This document shows, piece by piece, positions 8,108 to 16,887 of a stretch of DNA of 64,000 nucleotides. The translations under genes and the position numbers were made by a program. Source of the DNA: Petrocella atlantisensis (GTDB taxonomy: Bacteria; Bacillota; Clostridia; Lachnospirales; Vallitaleaceae); NCBI RefSeq assembly GCF_900538275.1, contig NZ_LR130778.1, positions 1,526,001 to 1,590,000 on the forward strand, read 5' to 3'. The notes below the pieces were generated by a model. That model was not told the DNA's origin, made no database searches, and saw nothing but the letters and a program-made list of their open reading frames with translations. Each line of letters opens with the position of its first letter. The stretch's first letter is position 1.

Positions 8108-8851
8108 TTAATATATTACTTCCATGAGGCAGAGTCCTTGTGCAGGTGCTGTGTAACCGGCTTCACTTCTGATTTTGGAGGCAAAGACCTGATCAATGGT
8201 GTCGTCATGTCGAAGGCCAAGACCAATCTCAATGAGTGTCCCAACCATGATTCTTGCCATATTGTATAAGAAGCCACTGGCATTGATAATGATTTCGATA
8301 CGGTCTTCATCTTCTATAATATCAATAATATTAACTTTTCTTGTTGTTGTTTTCTTGGTTTTATCACTGCAGAATCCCTTAAAATCATGCTCACCAATAA
8401 ATTTGGTTGCTGCAACCAACATAAGGTCCACATCGACCTGTTCTTCAAGTCTGTAAACATATTTACGTTCAAATAAAGGCATCGTCTGTGCATTGGCTTT
8501 CCATAAAGTATATCGATAGGTTTTACTTATTGCGGCAAAACGACAGTTAAAATCTTCATCTACTTTGTATACTTCCTTAATGATGATATCTTCAGGTAAG
8601 ACCTTGTTCAAATTGTATTTAAGATTTCCCGGTTTTTGCTTGGATTTTGTAATGAAGTTCACCACTTGACCAAGGGCATGCACACCTTTATCCGTTCTGC
8701 CTGAACCGATCACCACAATTTCTTCGCCTAGATATTCACTTAAGGTACCTTCCAACTTACTTTGAAGGGTGTTTTTTGCATTCTTATTTTTTTGCCATCC
8801 TTGATATTTGGCACCGTCATAACCAATAATCATTTTATAATTGTACGCCAT
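8108..8851 (-). CDS. truA: tRNA pseudouridine(38-40) synthase
   Basis: Converts uridines 38-40 of the tRNA anticodon arm to pseudouridine. Seen: the catalytic aspartate motif GRTDKGVHA (about 52-60), an N-terminal IGYDGAKYQGWQ, and FLYNMARIMVGTLIEIG near the C-terminus, all TruA hallmarks. 247 aa, standard. The ATG is preceded by AGAGGT and lies 13 bp after the ABC exporter gene, so it is likely the last gene of the exporter operon. Confidence 0.95.
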   Translation of the reverse strand: MAYNYKMIIGYDGAKYQGWQKNKNAKNTLQSKLEGTLSEYLGEEIVVIGSGRTDKGVHALGQVVNFITKSKQKPGNLKYNLNKVLPEDIIIKEVYKVDEDFNCRFAAISKTYRYTLWKANAQTMPLFERKYVYRLEEQVDVDLMLVAATKFIGEHDFKGFCSDKTKKTTTRKVNIIDIIEDEDRIEIIINASGFLYNMARIMVGTLIEIGLGLRHDDTIDQVFASKIRSEAGYTAPAQGLCLMEVIY

Positions 8852-8864
8852 GTGACCTCTTTTC

Positions 8865-10925
8865 TTAGGAAGTTTTTTCTTCCAACTCCTGATATTGTAA
8901 CTGATACAAGTTATAGTATAAACCTTTTTTGCTCAGTAAAGTTTGATGGTTACCTATTTCTTTAATACGACCTTTATGTAGAACAACAATTTTGTCTGCA
9001 TGTTGAATGGTGGACAATCGGTGTGCGACCACCAAAGTTGTACGATGTTCCATAAGCTTTAAGAGGGCATCTTGAATCAACACTTCTGTTTCCGTATCAA
9101 TATTAGCGGTTGCTTCATCAAGCACCAATACCGAAGGCTTATAGGCCAATGTTCTTGCAAAAGATAACAACTGCCTTTGACCTGCTGACAATGTAGCCCC
9201 TCTTTCAAAAACATGTTCATCATACTTGTTCGGCATTTTTTCTATAAAAATGTGGGCGTTAACGAATTTCGCTGCTGCGACTACATCTGCCTCACTTATG
9301 CTTGCTTCACCAAGGCGTATGTTCTCTTTGATATCTCCGGTAAAGAGAAACACGTCCTGTAACATTTGTCCCACATGTTTTCTTATTGCATGTTTATCCA
9401 AGGTCTTGATGTTGTGTCCATCCAGTAGAATTTCACCTTGTTGTATATCATAATATCTGGTGAGTAGGTTGAGTATAGACGTTTTTCCCGCACCGGTTGC
9501 ACCCACAAAAGCTACTGTTTCTCCTGGATTCACAGTAAAAGATATATCCTTTAATACATATTCATCCTCATTATAGGCAAACCAAACATTCTTGAATTCA
9601 ATATGTCCTTTTACAGATTCCAGCGCTATCGGATTGTCTATGTCATCAATACTTTGATCATCATCCAGCAGTGAGAATATTTTCTCTGCCGCTGCAAAAG
9701 CCGATTGAAGGATGCCAAATTGTTCTGCCAGTTGTTGAATTGGGTCAAAAAAGTTCGATATATACTGAAGGTAGATGACTAAAACCCCAATGGTTAAAAC
9801 ACCACTCATTACCTGATAACCACCATAACCAAGTACCATGGCTAATGACAATACATAGATCAAATACATAGTAGGTCTGTAAACGCCAAATACCATTAAT
9901 TCTTTCATATTGGCTTTAAGCAACCCGTCATTGATTGCGTCAAAGGCTTTTAACTTCGCTTTTTCTTTCCCAAAAATCTGAACGATTTTCATTCCGGATA
10001 TGTGTTCCGATAAAAATGTATTCACCATAGATACCTGACGTCTCACATCACGATATGCTTTTCTTGAGTATTTTCTAAATATCAAAGTAGATACGAGTAC
10101 TAGGGGCAAGACAAGAAAAACTGCAAGGGCAAGACGCCAGTTCAGAACTACCATCATAACGGATATTCCGACTAGGGTCAAGACACTTTTTACTGAGTTG
10201 ACAATGACACTGGTGTACATTTCGTTTAAGGTCTCTGTATCATTGGTTACACGGGTCACCAGCTTACCCACCGGATTCTGATTAAAAAACTCAATAGAGC
10301 GTCCCTGAATATGAGCAAAAATCTCATCTCTTATCTCATAGATAATCTTTTGACCTGTATAATGCAGCAATATGGTCTGAAAATAAGCAATTACAAGACC
10401 TGCAATCAAAATGATAATAAAAAATACCATTAATCTAAAAAGTTCTGTATAATCCGTTGACCTTAAGAGATCAATCTCCTCCGGTGTTAATCGTAAGGCA
10501 CTATAGGTCAAACCTTGATCTGTGACAAATGCACCGTTAGAATCTATACTGCCTTCTTCTTCTTTTATGCTTAAGGCTTCCTCATACATAAGATTATCAA
10601 CAAGATAGTAATCACCCTCTTCATAGATAATCGTAGCTTTTGGTGCTTCCTTCATCGTATTATCTTCATCTTCTATATAGCCGGTTCCAGCAATCACAGA
10701 ACCTTCTTCAGGGGCCACTTGGCTATAGATCTTCTGATAATTAACAATAACTTCATCAATTGCCTGACCTATAATGATCGGCCGAATCAATTCAATACCC
10801 ACCACCACCACCAAAAGTATCATGGATAGTGTTATGGCAAAATAATGTTTTTTGGCATATTTAAGCAGTCTTTTTAGTAAAACACCATCATAACCCTTTT
10901 CTATGGTTTGATCCTCTATATCCAT
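8865..10925 (-). CDS. heterodimeric ABC exporter, BmrD-like subunit with extracellular insert
   Basis: A fused membrane-ATPase half-transporter (686 aa), the partner of the next gene upstream, probably exporting drugs or lipids. Seen: TM1 near residues 32-50, a hydrophilic insert of about 100 residues (about 57-155) before TM2 as in the BmrD type, further TM helices to about 340, then GATGAGKTS (Walker A), LSAGQRQLL (signature, LSGGQ altered) and VLVLDEATANID (Walker B with intact glutamate). AGGTGG lies before the ATG. The altered signature and the partner's Walker B aspartate fall in the same ATP site, so one site is degenerate. Substrate unknown. Confidence 0.87.
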   Translation of the reverse strand: MDIEDQTIEKGYDGVLLKRLLKYAKKHYFAITLSMILLVVVVGIELIRPIIIGQAIDEVIVNYQKIYSQVAPEEGSVIAGTGYIEDEDNTMKEAPKATIIYEEGDYYLVDNLMYEEALSIKEEEGSIDSNGAFVTDQGLTYSALRLTPEEIDLLRSTDYTELFRLMVFFIIILIAGLVIAYFQTILLHYTGQKIIYEIRDEIFAHIQGRSIEFFNQNPVGKLVTRVTNDTETLNEMYTSVIVNSVKSVLTLVGISVMMVVLNWRLALAVFLVLPLVLVSTLIFRKYSRKAYRDVRRQVSMVNTFLSEHISGMKIVQIFGKEKAKLKAFDAINDGLLKANMKELMVFGVYRPTMYLIYVLSLAMVLGYGGYQVMSGVLTIGVLVIYLQYISNFFDPIQQLAEQFGILQSAFAAAEKIFSLLDDDQSIDDIDNPIALESVKGHIEFKNVWFAYNEDEYVLKDISFTVNPGETVAFVGATGAGKTSILNLLTRYYDIQQGEILLDGHNIKTLDKHAIRKHVGQMLQDVFLFTGDIKENIRLGEASISEADVVAAAKFVNAHIFIEKMPNKYDEHVFERGATLSAGQRQLLSFARTLAYKPSVLVLDEATANIDTETEVLIQDALLKLMEHRTTLVVAHRLSTIQHADKIVVLHKGRIKEIGNHQTLLSKKGLYYNLYQLQYQELEEKTS

Positions 10926-10933
10926 TTTGCCAC

Positions 10934-12697
10934 CTACCCTTCCTCTATAATTTCTTTCTCAAGCTGTTGTTGTTTAACCATCTCATAATATAGGCCTTTG
11001 TTATCAATCAATGTTTCATGATTGCCTTGTTCGACGATGCGACCATCATCTAGAACTACAATCAGGTCTGCATGTTGTATCGTGGATATCCTATGGGCTA
11101 TAAGAATCTGGGTTTGATGACCTCTTTGATTTTTTAGCATATCCAATATGGCTTCTTCCGTCTTTGTATCCACAGCTGATACAGCATCATCCAAAATCAG
11201 AATCGGAGCATCGCTTAATAAAGCTCTCGCAATGGAAATACGTTGTTTTTGGCCACCGGATAAAGTTACACCGCGCTCGCCTATAATGGTATCATAGCCT
11301 TCTTTAAATTCTACAATATTGTCATGAACACAGGCTTGTGTTGCTGCATCTTTTGCCTCTTCTTTTTGAATGTCTTCTTTTGCAAAACCTATGTTGTTGA
11401 TGATTGTATCTGAAAAAAGGAAATTGTCTTGGGGCACATAACCAAAGCTTCTCCTTAATCTTTCAAGGGGTAAATTAAGTACATCCACACCACCAAGAAA
11501 AACTGTGTTTTCAGGTGGATCAAAAAGTCTTAGGAGCAAATTAGCTAAAGTGGTCTTGCCACTCCCTGTACGTCCGAGTATTCCAACGGATTGTCCTGCT
11601 TCGATTGAAAGACTTATGTCTTTAAGAACCGGCTTTGCATCAGCTTTATAGGCAAAGGTCAAGTCTTTCATCTGAATGCTACCGCTAAGATGGGCCACCT
11701 CTACTAATGCTTCTTTGTCAACGACCGTACTCTTCGTTGCCATGATTTCTTCATAGCGGCTTAGAGAAGCCATACCTTGAGACACAATGTTAATACACCA
11801 ACCAAAAGCCATCATAGGCCATACCAAAATCAAAATGTACTGAACAAAAGCCACAAAATCTCCTAAAGTGATTTCACCTCGGATGGTCATTCTACCCCCA
11901 AGTCCAAGGGCGATTGCAATTGACAACCCACTAATGAGCGTTACCAAAGGCATCATAATTGCAAATAGCTTTACAACATGCATGTTCTTATCGTAATTGT
12001 GCTGATTGGCCACATTAAACTTTGATATTTCATAGGCTTCCTTGACAAAAGCTTTAATAACACGCATACCGGATATGTTCTCTTGAACCAGGTCGGACAA
12101 GTGGGCAAAAGCCTCTTGCTTGTCCTTAAACCTTTTTCGTATGAACTTGCCTAGAATCAGGCTCCCAATAGCAATCACCGGTAAAGGCAAAATACTTATT
12201 AAAGTTAATTTCAAGCTAATGGTGCCAATCATCTTATAAAGTACAAGTACTGTTAATATAACTGCATCCAGTGCCATTAAAACACCCGGTCCCACCATCA
12301 TACGTATCGCATTCAGGTCGTTGGTGGCATAGGCCATTAAATCACCTGTTTTATGCTCATTAAAAAAGTCGGTGGATAAGGACTCCAGTTTTACAAAGTA
12401 ATCTCTTCTCATGTTTTTCTCTATATGTCTGGAGGTACCAAATATATAATAGCGCCAAGCGAAACGACCAATCGTAATGATAATACCGATAAGCATTAAC
12501 TTCGCCAGTTCTCTCATGAGTAAAGGCATGGTTAGAACACCAAATTGAAGGTCATTGGTTATGTTCCCGGTAATCACCGGTATGTTCAACTGTATAACAT
12601 CTACTACAACCACGGCCAATATGCCTAAAATATAGTGCCCTATGTACTGTTTCATATAGCCAATCAGTCTTTGGCCTTTGTTAATTACTGGATCCAT
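10934..12697 (-). CDS. heterodimeric ABC exporter, BmrC-like subunit
   Basis: The other half of the exporter (587 aa). Six predicted TM helices in the first 320 residues; then GRTGSGKTTL (Walker A), LSGGQKQRIS (canonical signature) and ILILDDAVSAVD, where aspartate replaces the catalytic glutamate after Walker B. That change marks the degenerate ATP site of heterodimeric exporters such as BmrCD and TM287/288. I chose the ATG at 12697, preceded by GGAGG, over the longer frame starting at 12736. Its stop is 8 bp before the partner's start, so the two are translated together. Confidence 0.87.
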   Translation of the reverse strand: MDPVINKGQRLIGYMKQYIGHYILGILAVVVVDVIQLNIPVITGNITNDLQFGVLTMPLLMRELAKLMLIGIIITIGRFAWRYYIFGTSRHIEKNMRRDYFVKLESLSTDFFNEHKTGDLMAYATNDLNAIRMMVGPGVLMALDAVILTVLVLYKMIGTISLKLTLISILPLPVIAIGSLILGKFIRKRFKDKQEAFAHLSDLVQENISGMRVIKAFVKEAYEISKFNVANQHNYDKNMHVVKLFAIMMPLVTLISGLSIAIALGLGGRMTIRGEITLGDFVAFVQYILILVWPMMAFGWCINIVSQGMASLSRYEEIMATKSTVVDKEALVEVAHLSGSIQMKDLTFAYKADAKPVLKDISLSIEAGQSVGILGRTGSGKTTLANLLLRLFDPPENTVFLGGVDVLNLPLERLRRSFGYVPQDNFLFSDTIINNIGFAKEDIQKEEAKDAATQACVHDNIVEFKEGYDTIIGERGVTLSGGQKQRISIARALLSDAPILILDDAVSAVDTKTEEAILDMLKNQRGHQTQILIAHRISTIQHADLIVVLDDGRIVEQGNHETLIDNKGLYYEMVKQQQLEKEIIEEG

Positions 12698-12752
12698 AAT
12701 TGCCTCCGTATCCTTCTGTCTATGCCTACTTGTCATTCCTAATTAAGGGAAA

Positions 12753-15074
12753 CTATAATGCTTCCATAAATAAAAATCGATAGCTACCGGTGTGCTTAAT
12801 AAGAAGGGTTGTTGTTTCTTGATCAGGCGTAGTAAAACTTGCGTCAAATCCATTTTTGTCCATACTCTCCACCATAATCCCTTCACCATCTATTCCCGTT
12901 ACAGTCATCCACCGAATGTCTTTATATGTGCCTTTTTGAAAATCCCTATTGCTCTCTTGGTTTTTTTCTAATAAATCCATTTGATATAGACCCATCTGCA
13001 TACTTGTTACAAGATCTAAGTGACTTGGATGCGGTCCTCTACCAAACCAGTTAACCTGATTTCTTGGCGTTATCAAAGTTATCCTAGAACCAAGTCTCTC
13101 GAGCTGATCCTTTTGCTCCCCTTTATAATAAATATTAAGCTCTCCAGTTGAAAAGATCTCATATTGGATTTGCATCAACGATTTGATATCTTTAATTTTT
13201 ACATCAAAATATAGATTCACTTGAGAACCTTTTTTTTCAATTCGGTATGCTTTGACTTGTTCTTGTGACATCTCTTTGTCTGCACCTGCACTTTTTGCAT
13301 CCGGCCCTTTATCAAAGTCTAATAAACCCTTCCATATAGGTTGAATAGGTTGTGCCAACAAAGCTTTATGATCTACCTTGATTTGTGTGATATGACCTGT
13401 TTTTTTATCGATTTCATAATATGTCTTTTCACCCCTGACCTCAATGGTCTCTTCGGCTTCTTTTAGTGTACAATTGATACTGGATTTGGGCATATAAATG
13501 TCCGGATTGTAGTCTTCTTTCTCAAACTGCTTACTGGCAAGTACATGTCCTTTCTTAGCCCACCACAAATCTTTTGTAAGTAGGACCTCAAAAATAATAT
13601 GGTACAAAACAGTCTCATTTTTTAGATTCAACCAAGATTGTACAGTACCTGTGATAACCTCGCCGGGTTTTATACAAACCGTATCTAAGCATTCCTCCAT
13701 AATCGGCGTACCGTCTTCTTGTATGATGACACGTACTTCAATATCTTCTGCCAACAGGTTCGAAGGCTTAATGCTGTAAAAAGCTGTCTGAGCATCAAAA
13801 CTGATACTATAGGGTTCAAAGGCTTTTTTGATTTCATACGCTAATGGCTGAATTTCATAGCTCTTTTCCCCAGAATGATTTTTATTTGAGAAATAGTTTT
13901 CGAAATCACCTATAAAGCCACCATGCCACCTGGTATAAGCGTGCATGCTGTACATTACCGACTGTACATTTATAAGCTCTTTAACGCTTATTTGTCTATT
14001 TGTACATAAAATAGCAGGTTTTTTCTTATAGGCCATTGCCATATATTCATCCATGCCTTTTGAGAAACGACGGTCTTCAAGCTGGACCATATCATCTCGA
14101 ATATCAAGGCCTTTTCCGATTCTTTCTATTGTTTTATCATGTAATTTCTCCATAACAAATACATCACTTATGAGAAATTGCCCATCATTATGAATCATAC
14201 AGGGACGGCGGTCATCAAGGGCTATCAAAACTTTTTTGGCCGCAAGATTTTCATTTTTATTTTGTGTGTTTTCTAGTGACCACATTATGATGCAAGGATG
14301 GTTTCTCTTTTGACCGATAACAGATACCGCTCTTGAAATGATCCCTTCTTTATGATTCTCCAAGCCACTTACTTCTGTGACCACAAAAAAGCCTAACTGA
14401 TTACAACACTCAAAGAAATCATTGCCAACACAATCGCCGTTTACTTTTAGGGCATTTATATTATGTTCTTTTAAGAGCTTAAGGTCTTTTCTATATGTCT
14501 CTGTATTATTTGCCTTTCTCAAGTCACCACCATAGTTAATGCCTTTTATCAATAATGGCTTGTTATTCAACCATATTTTTTCGCCGCTGATTTTTATGTC
14601 TCTGAATCCGTATTGGAAGCCTGCTACTTGAAGGGTCTCGTCAAAATGATCTGTCATCACCACAAGTACCTCATATAAATTCGGTTCTTGATCTGACCAC
14701 AGCTTTACAGTACTTATTGGCACCTCAAAATAACCTTTGGTCGTCGTTTTACCTTGGGCAACCATCCTAATATCCATGGCTCCTATGGGTTCTTGATCTA
14801 TATCTTCGTATAGGTATAATTTTATTTTCATCGGAACTTTTTCATCTAGTAGGTTGCAGACTCGAATGTTAACTTTCAATATGGATCCAATATAATCCTG
14901 GTCAAAATCACACCTTAAATAAAGATCCTCGATATGGGTCATGGGATCAATGGGTTTATCTGTTTGAATCTTCTTCTGCCAATCTGATATAGAATCATAA
15001 ACCCTCATCTTGCAACGACCTTCATATTCTTTTTCCATGACCGTAGCATCGGTCTTTTTCTTAATTAAAGCCAT
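12753..15074 (-). CDS. GH2/LacZ-like protein with both catalytic glutamates lost
   Basis: A 773-aa protein with beta-galactosidase architecture: sandwich domains (about 25-165), a TIM-barrel (about 165-430; LLIKGINYGGD, RNHPCIIMWSLENTQ), further sandwich domains and a Bgal-small-like region with WFGRGPHPSHLD. In E. coli LacZ the acid/base glutamate follows WSLGN and the nucleophile follows LILC. Here these read WSLENT (about residue 270) and AILCT (about 358), so both are threonine by my alignment. The frame is open along its length, so this looks like a maintained pseudoenzyme, perhaps sugar-binding, rather than a wreck. The start at 15074 follows GGAGG. First gene of an exporter-truA operon. 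Confidence 0.75.
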   Translation of the reverse strand: MALIKKKTDATVMEKEYEGRCKMRVYDSISDWQKKIQTDKPIDPMTHIEDLYLRCDFDQDYIGSILKVNIRVCNLLDEKVPMKIKLYLYEDIDQEPIGAMDIRMVAQGKTTTKGYFEVPISTVKLWSDQEPNLYEVLVVMTDHFDETLQVAGFQYGFRDIKISGEKIWLNNKPLLIKGINYGGDLRKANNTETYRKDLKLLKEHNINALKVNGDCVGNDFFECCNQLGFFVVTEVSGLENHKEGIISRAVSVIGQKRNHPCIIMWSLENTQNKNENLAAKKVLIALDDRRPCMIHNDGQFLISDVFVMEKLHDKTIERIGKGLDIRDDMVQLEDRRFSKGMDEYMAMAYKKKPAILCTNRQISVKELINVQSVMYSMHAYTRWHGGFIGDFENYFSNKNHSGEKSYEIQPLAYEIKKAFEPYSISFDAQTAFYSIKPSNLLAEDIEVRVIIQEDGTPIMEECLDTVCIKPGEVITGTVQSWLNLKNETVLYHIIFEVLLTKDLWWAKKGHVLASKQFEKEDYNPDIYMPKSSINCTLKEAEETIEVRGEKTYYEIDKKTGHITQIKVDHKALLAQPIQPIWKGLLDFDKGPDAKSAGADKEMSQEQVKAYRIEKKGSQVNLYFDVKIKDIKSLMQIQYEIFSTGELNIYYKGEQKDQLERLGSRITLITPRNQVNWFGRGPHPSHLDLVTSMQMGLYQMDLLEKNQESNRDFQKGTYKDIRWMTVTGIDGEGIMVESMDKNGFDASFTTPDQETTTLLIKHTGSYRFLFMEAL

Positions 15075-15201
15075 TCCTACTACCTCCAATACAAAAGCTC
15101 TTCCATCAACACTCCATATTACTTCGTTCCCTCATTATACCTTATGAAGGCTTCTTTGCCTATGGAGAAAAATTCTATACGCGTTGGAGAACAAAGAGGA
15201 C

Positions 15202-15251
15202 AAAAAAAGGGGCTGTTTCTTTAAAGGGTTCATCCCTTCAAAGAAACAGCC
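15202..15251 (-). terminator. terminator of the 50-aa gene
   Basis: A near-perfect 18-bp inverted repeat (15211-15228/15234-15251) with a 5-nt loop. On the minus strand it is followed by seven T residues (15202-15208). It separates the small gene from the GH2-like gene. Confidence 0.88.
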
Positions 15252-15260
15252 TTTACTTTT

Positions 15261-15413
15261 CTATTTAGCAATTGGTCCACCATGTTTTTTTGAATCAAAG
15301 GCCTCATGTTCCTTGCCTGACTTTTTCTCAGGTCGTAAATGGCTATCTTGATGGCCTCGATTCTTTTTCTCATCAATTACCTTTTTTAGTTCCTCTTCTG
15401 TTTTTTTCTCCAT
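15261..15413 (-). CDS. 50-aa lysine-rich hypothetical protein
   Basis: A short gene, below usual length cut-offs. The protein is very hydrophilic, with a charged helix (MEKKTEEELKKVIDEKKNR), a histidine-containing middle (RGHQDSHLRPEKK) and an HGGPIAK tail. Start evidence: GGAGTG before the ATG at 15413. A strong terminator begins 10 bp after its stop. Likely cytoplasmic and partly disordered. It lies 70 bp below the LacI-type regulator on the same strand. Function unknown; I do not recognise the family. Confidence 0.65.
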   Translation of the reverse strand: MEKKTEEELKKVIDEKKNRGHQDSHLRPEKKSGKEHEAFDSKKHGGPIAK

Positions 15414-15483
15414 AACAATCACTCCTTTTCTATACATGATTATAACATGAAAGTATGACCGCCTTGTGTCTATGACTTACCTC

Positions 15484-16500
15484 TTAACGGCGAACATAGT
15501 CCAACGTTGATTCTCTTTCTATATAATTTGCTTCAACTATGATGTTTCTTTCCATCGTTGTATTTTTCTCTAATTGGTCTATAAGTACTTGAGCTGCATA
15601 ATGACCGAGTTTCTCTGCATTAATATCCACCGTCGATATGGTCGGGTTATTGTATATGGATAAAGGTGTATTGTTAAATCCTGCAAAAGCAACGCCTAAA
15701 ACACCTGCTTCTATCGTCGCTTTATAGGCACCATAGGCAACCGTGTCATCGGTCCCTACAATGGCGTCAGGATTAATGATTTTTAGCATTTGCTTCATGG
15801 CCTCATAAGCCTTCTGTTCTGTCGGCTCGGCCTCAACGACGAGCCGATCATCCCAATCAATACCGTTTTGTTCTATGGCTTGGCGATAACCTCTAAGACG
15901 ATGACGATAAACAGTAAATTGTTGCTCCCCACCGATGTAAGCTATTTTTCTATGACCTTGCTCAATTAAGCGGTTTACGATATTCTCCATGGCCATTACA
16001 TTATCATTGTCAACCCACAATACTTTATCCCGCTGGGCTTCCGGTCTACCAATAACCACAAAAGGTTGATCTCTTTTCATGAGTAGATCCACACTTTTAT
16101 CTTTAATTCTTGTAGAAGTAAGTATGATGCCGTCAACCCACTTACTGTCCATGTAATGCCGAATGGTTTCAACTTCTTCTTCTTCACTTCTACAATAATT
16201 ATACATTATATAATAGCCTTTTTGTTTGGCATAAACACTAAGACCACGCATCACTTGCATAAAAAATGGATTCTCAAATACTTCTTCATCTTTACTCGGT
16301 AAAATGAGACCAAGCGTATAGGTGACTCTATTGGCTAAGCTTCTGGCAATAATATTGGGTTGATAGTTCATCTCTTTCATGGTTTCAAAAACGCGTTTCT
16401 TGGTAGCAACGCTTATTTTGGGACTATCTGCAATCACCCTTGAAACCGTGGAAGGAGATACCCCTGCTTTTTTTGCTACATGTTTTATGGTTACGTGCAT
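15484..16500 (-). CDS. LacI/GalR-family transcriptional regulator
   Basis: Sugar-responsive DNA-binding repressor (338 aa). Seen: N-terminal helix-turn-helix and hinge (IKHVAKKAGVSPSTVSRVI, NYQPNIIARSLA), then a periplasmic-binding-protein-like domain (TYTLGLILPS, IAYIGGEQQFTVYRHRLRGY, DAIVGTDDTVAYGA). I chose the ATG at 16500 with AGGAAG upstream; the GTG at 16521 is less likely. Neighbourhood suggests it may control the GH2-like/exporter operon below it. The effector is unknown; the sequence resembles maltose-type clostridial regulators. Confidence 0.85.
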   Translation of the reverse strand: MHVTIKHVAKKAGVSPSTVSRVIADSPKISVATKKRVFETMKEMNYQPNIIARSLANRVTYTLGLILPSKDEEVFENPFFMQVMRGLSVYAKQKGYYIMYNYCRSEEEEVETIRHYMDSKWVDGIILTSTRIKDKSVDLLMKRDQPFVVIGRPEAQRDKVLWVDNDNVMAMENIVNRLIEQGHRKIAYIGGEQQFTVYRHRLRGYRQAIEQNGIDWDDRLVVEAEPTEQKAYEAMKQMLKIINPDAIVGTDDTVAYGAYKATIEAGVLGVAFAGFNNTPLSIYNNPTISTVDINAEKLGHYAAQVLIDQLEKNTTMERNIIVEANYIERESTLDYVRR

Positions 16501-16532
16501 ATCGGCACTTCCTAACGTCACAAAATTTGTTG

Positions 16533-16886
16533 TTAATCTAGGTTCTCTTCAACCGAAGCTTGGTACTCATCCACTTTTTTGGAAAGGAATTCTGCAAGAC
16601 CAACAAATTCACAACCGTATAAGTTGGTTCCGTCATGATCGACTTTTCTTACAATTTTTACAACACAATAGAAATAATTCAGCTTATCAAAATCGATTCT
16701 TGCATCAAAGTAATAACCTAAAGGTAACTCAGATTCACATTCAAATCCGATACCTGTCCTTGATATGTTAACAACATGAATTTCCTTATTAACCATTGGA
16801 ATAATTTCATGATCCTGTCTAAATAATTCGTTGATGGCCAACTCGAGTCTAATTGGTAAGCGTTTATTCTTTCTTCTTTCTTCCAT
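16533..16886 (-). CDS. PilZ domain c-di-GMP receptor
   Basis: A 117-aa single-domain protein. PilZ domains bind cyclic di-GMP through an arginine motif and a (D/N)xSxxG motif; both are visible (RRKNKRLPIR near residues 4-13 and NISRTGIGF near 50). Its start at 16886 is one base after the stop of the diguanylate cyclase gene and uses a GAGGAG within that gene, so synthesis is coupled. It is therefore a likely local receptor for the c-di-GMP made by that cyclase. Output partner unknown. Confidence 0.88.
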   Translation of the reverse strand: MEERRKNKRLPIRLELAINELFRQDHEIIPMVNKEIHVVNISRTGIGFECESELPLGYYFDARIDFDKLNYFYCVVKIVRKVDHDGTNLYGCEFVGLAEFLSKKVDEYQASVEENLD

Positions 16887-16887
16887 T

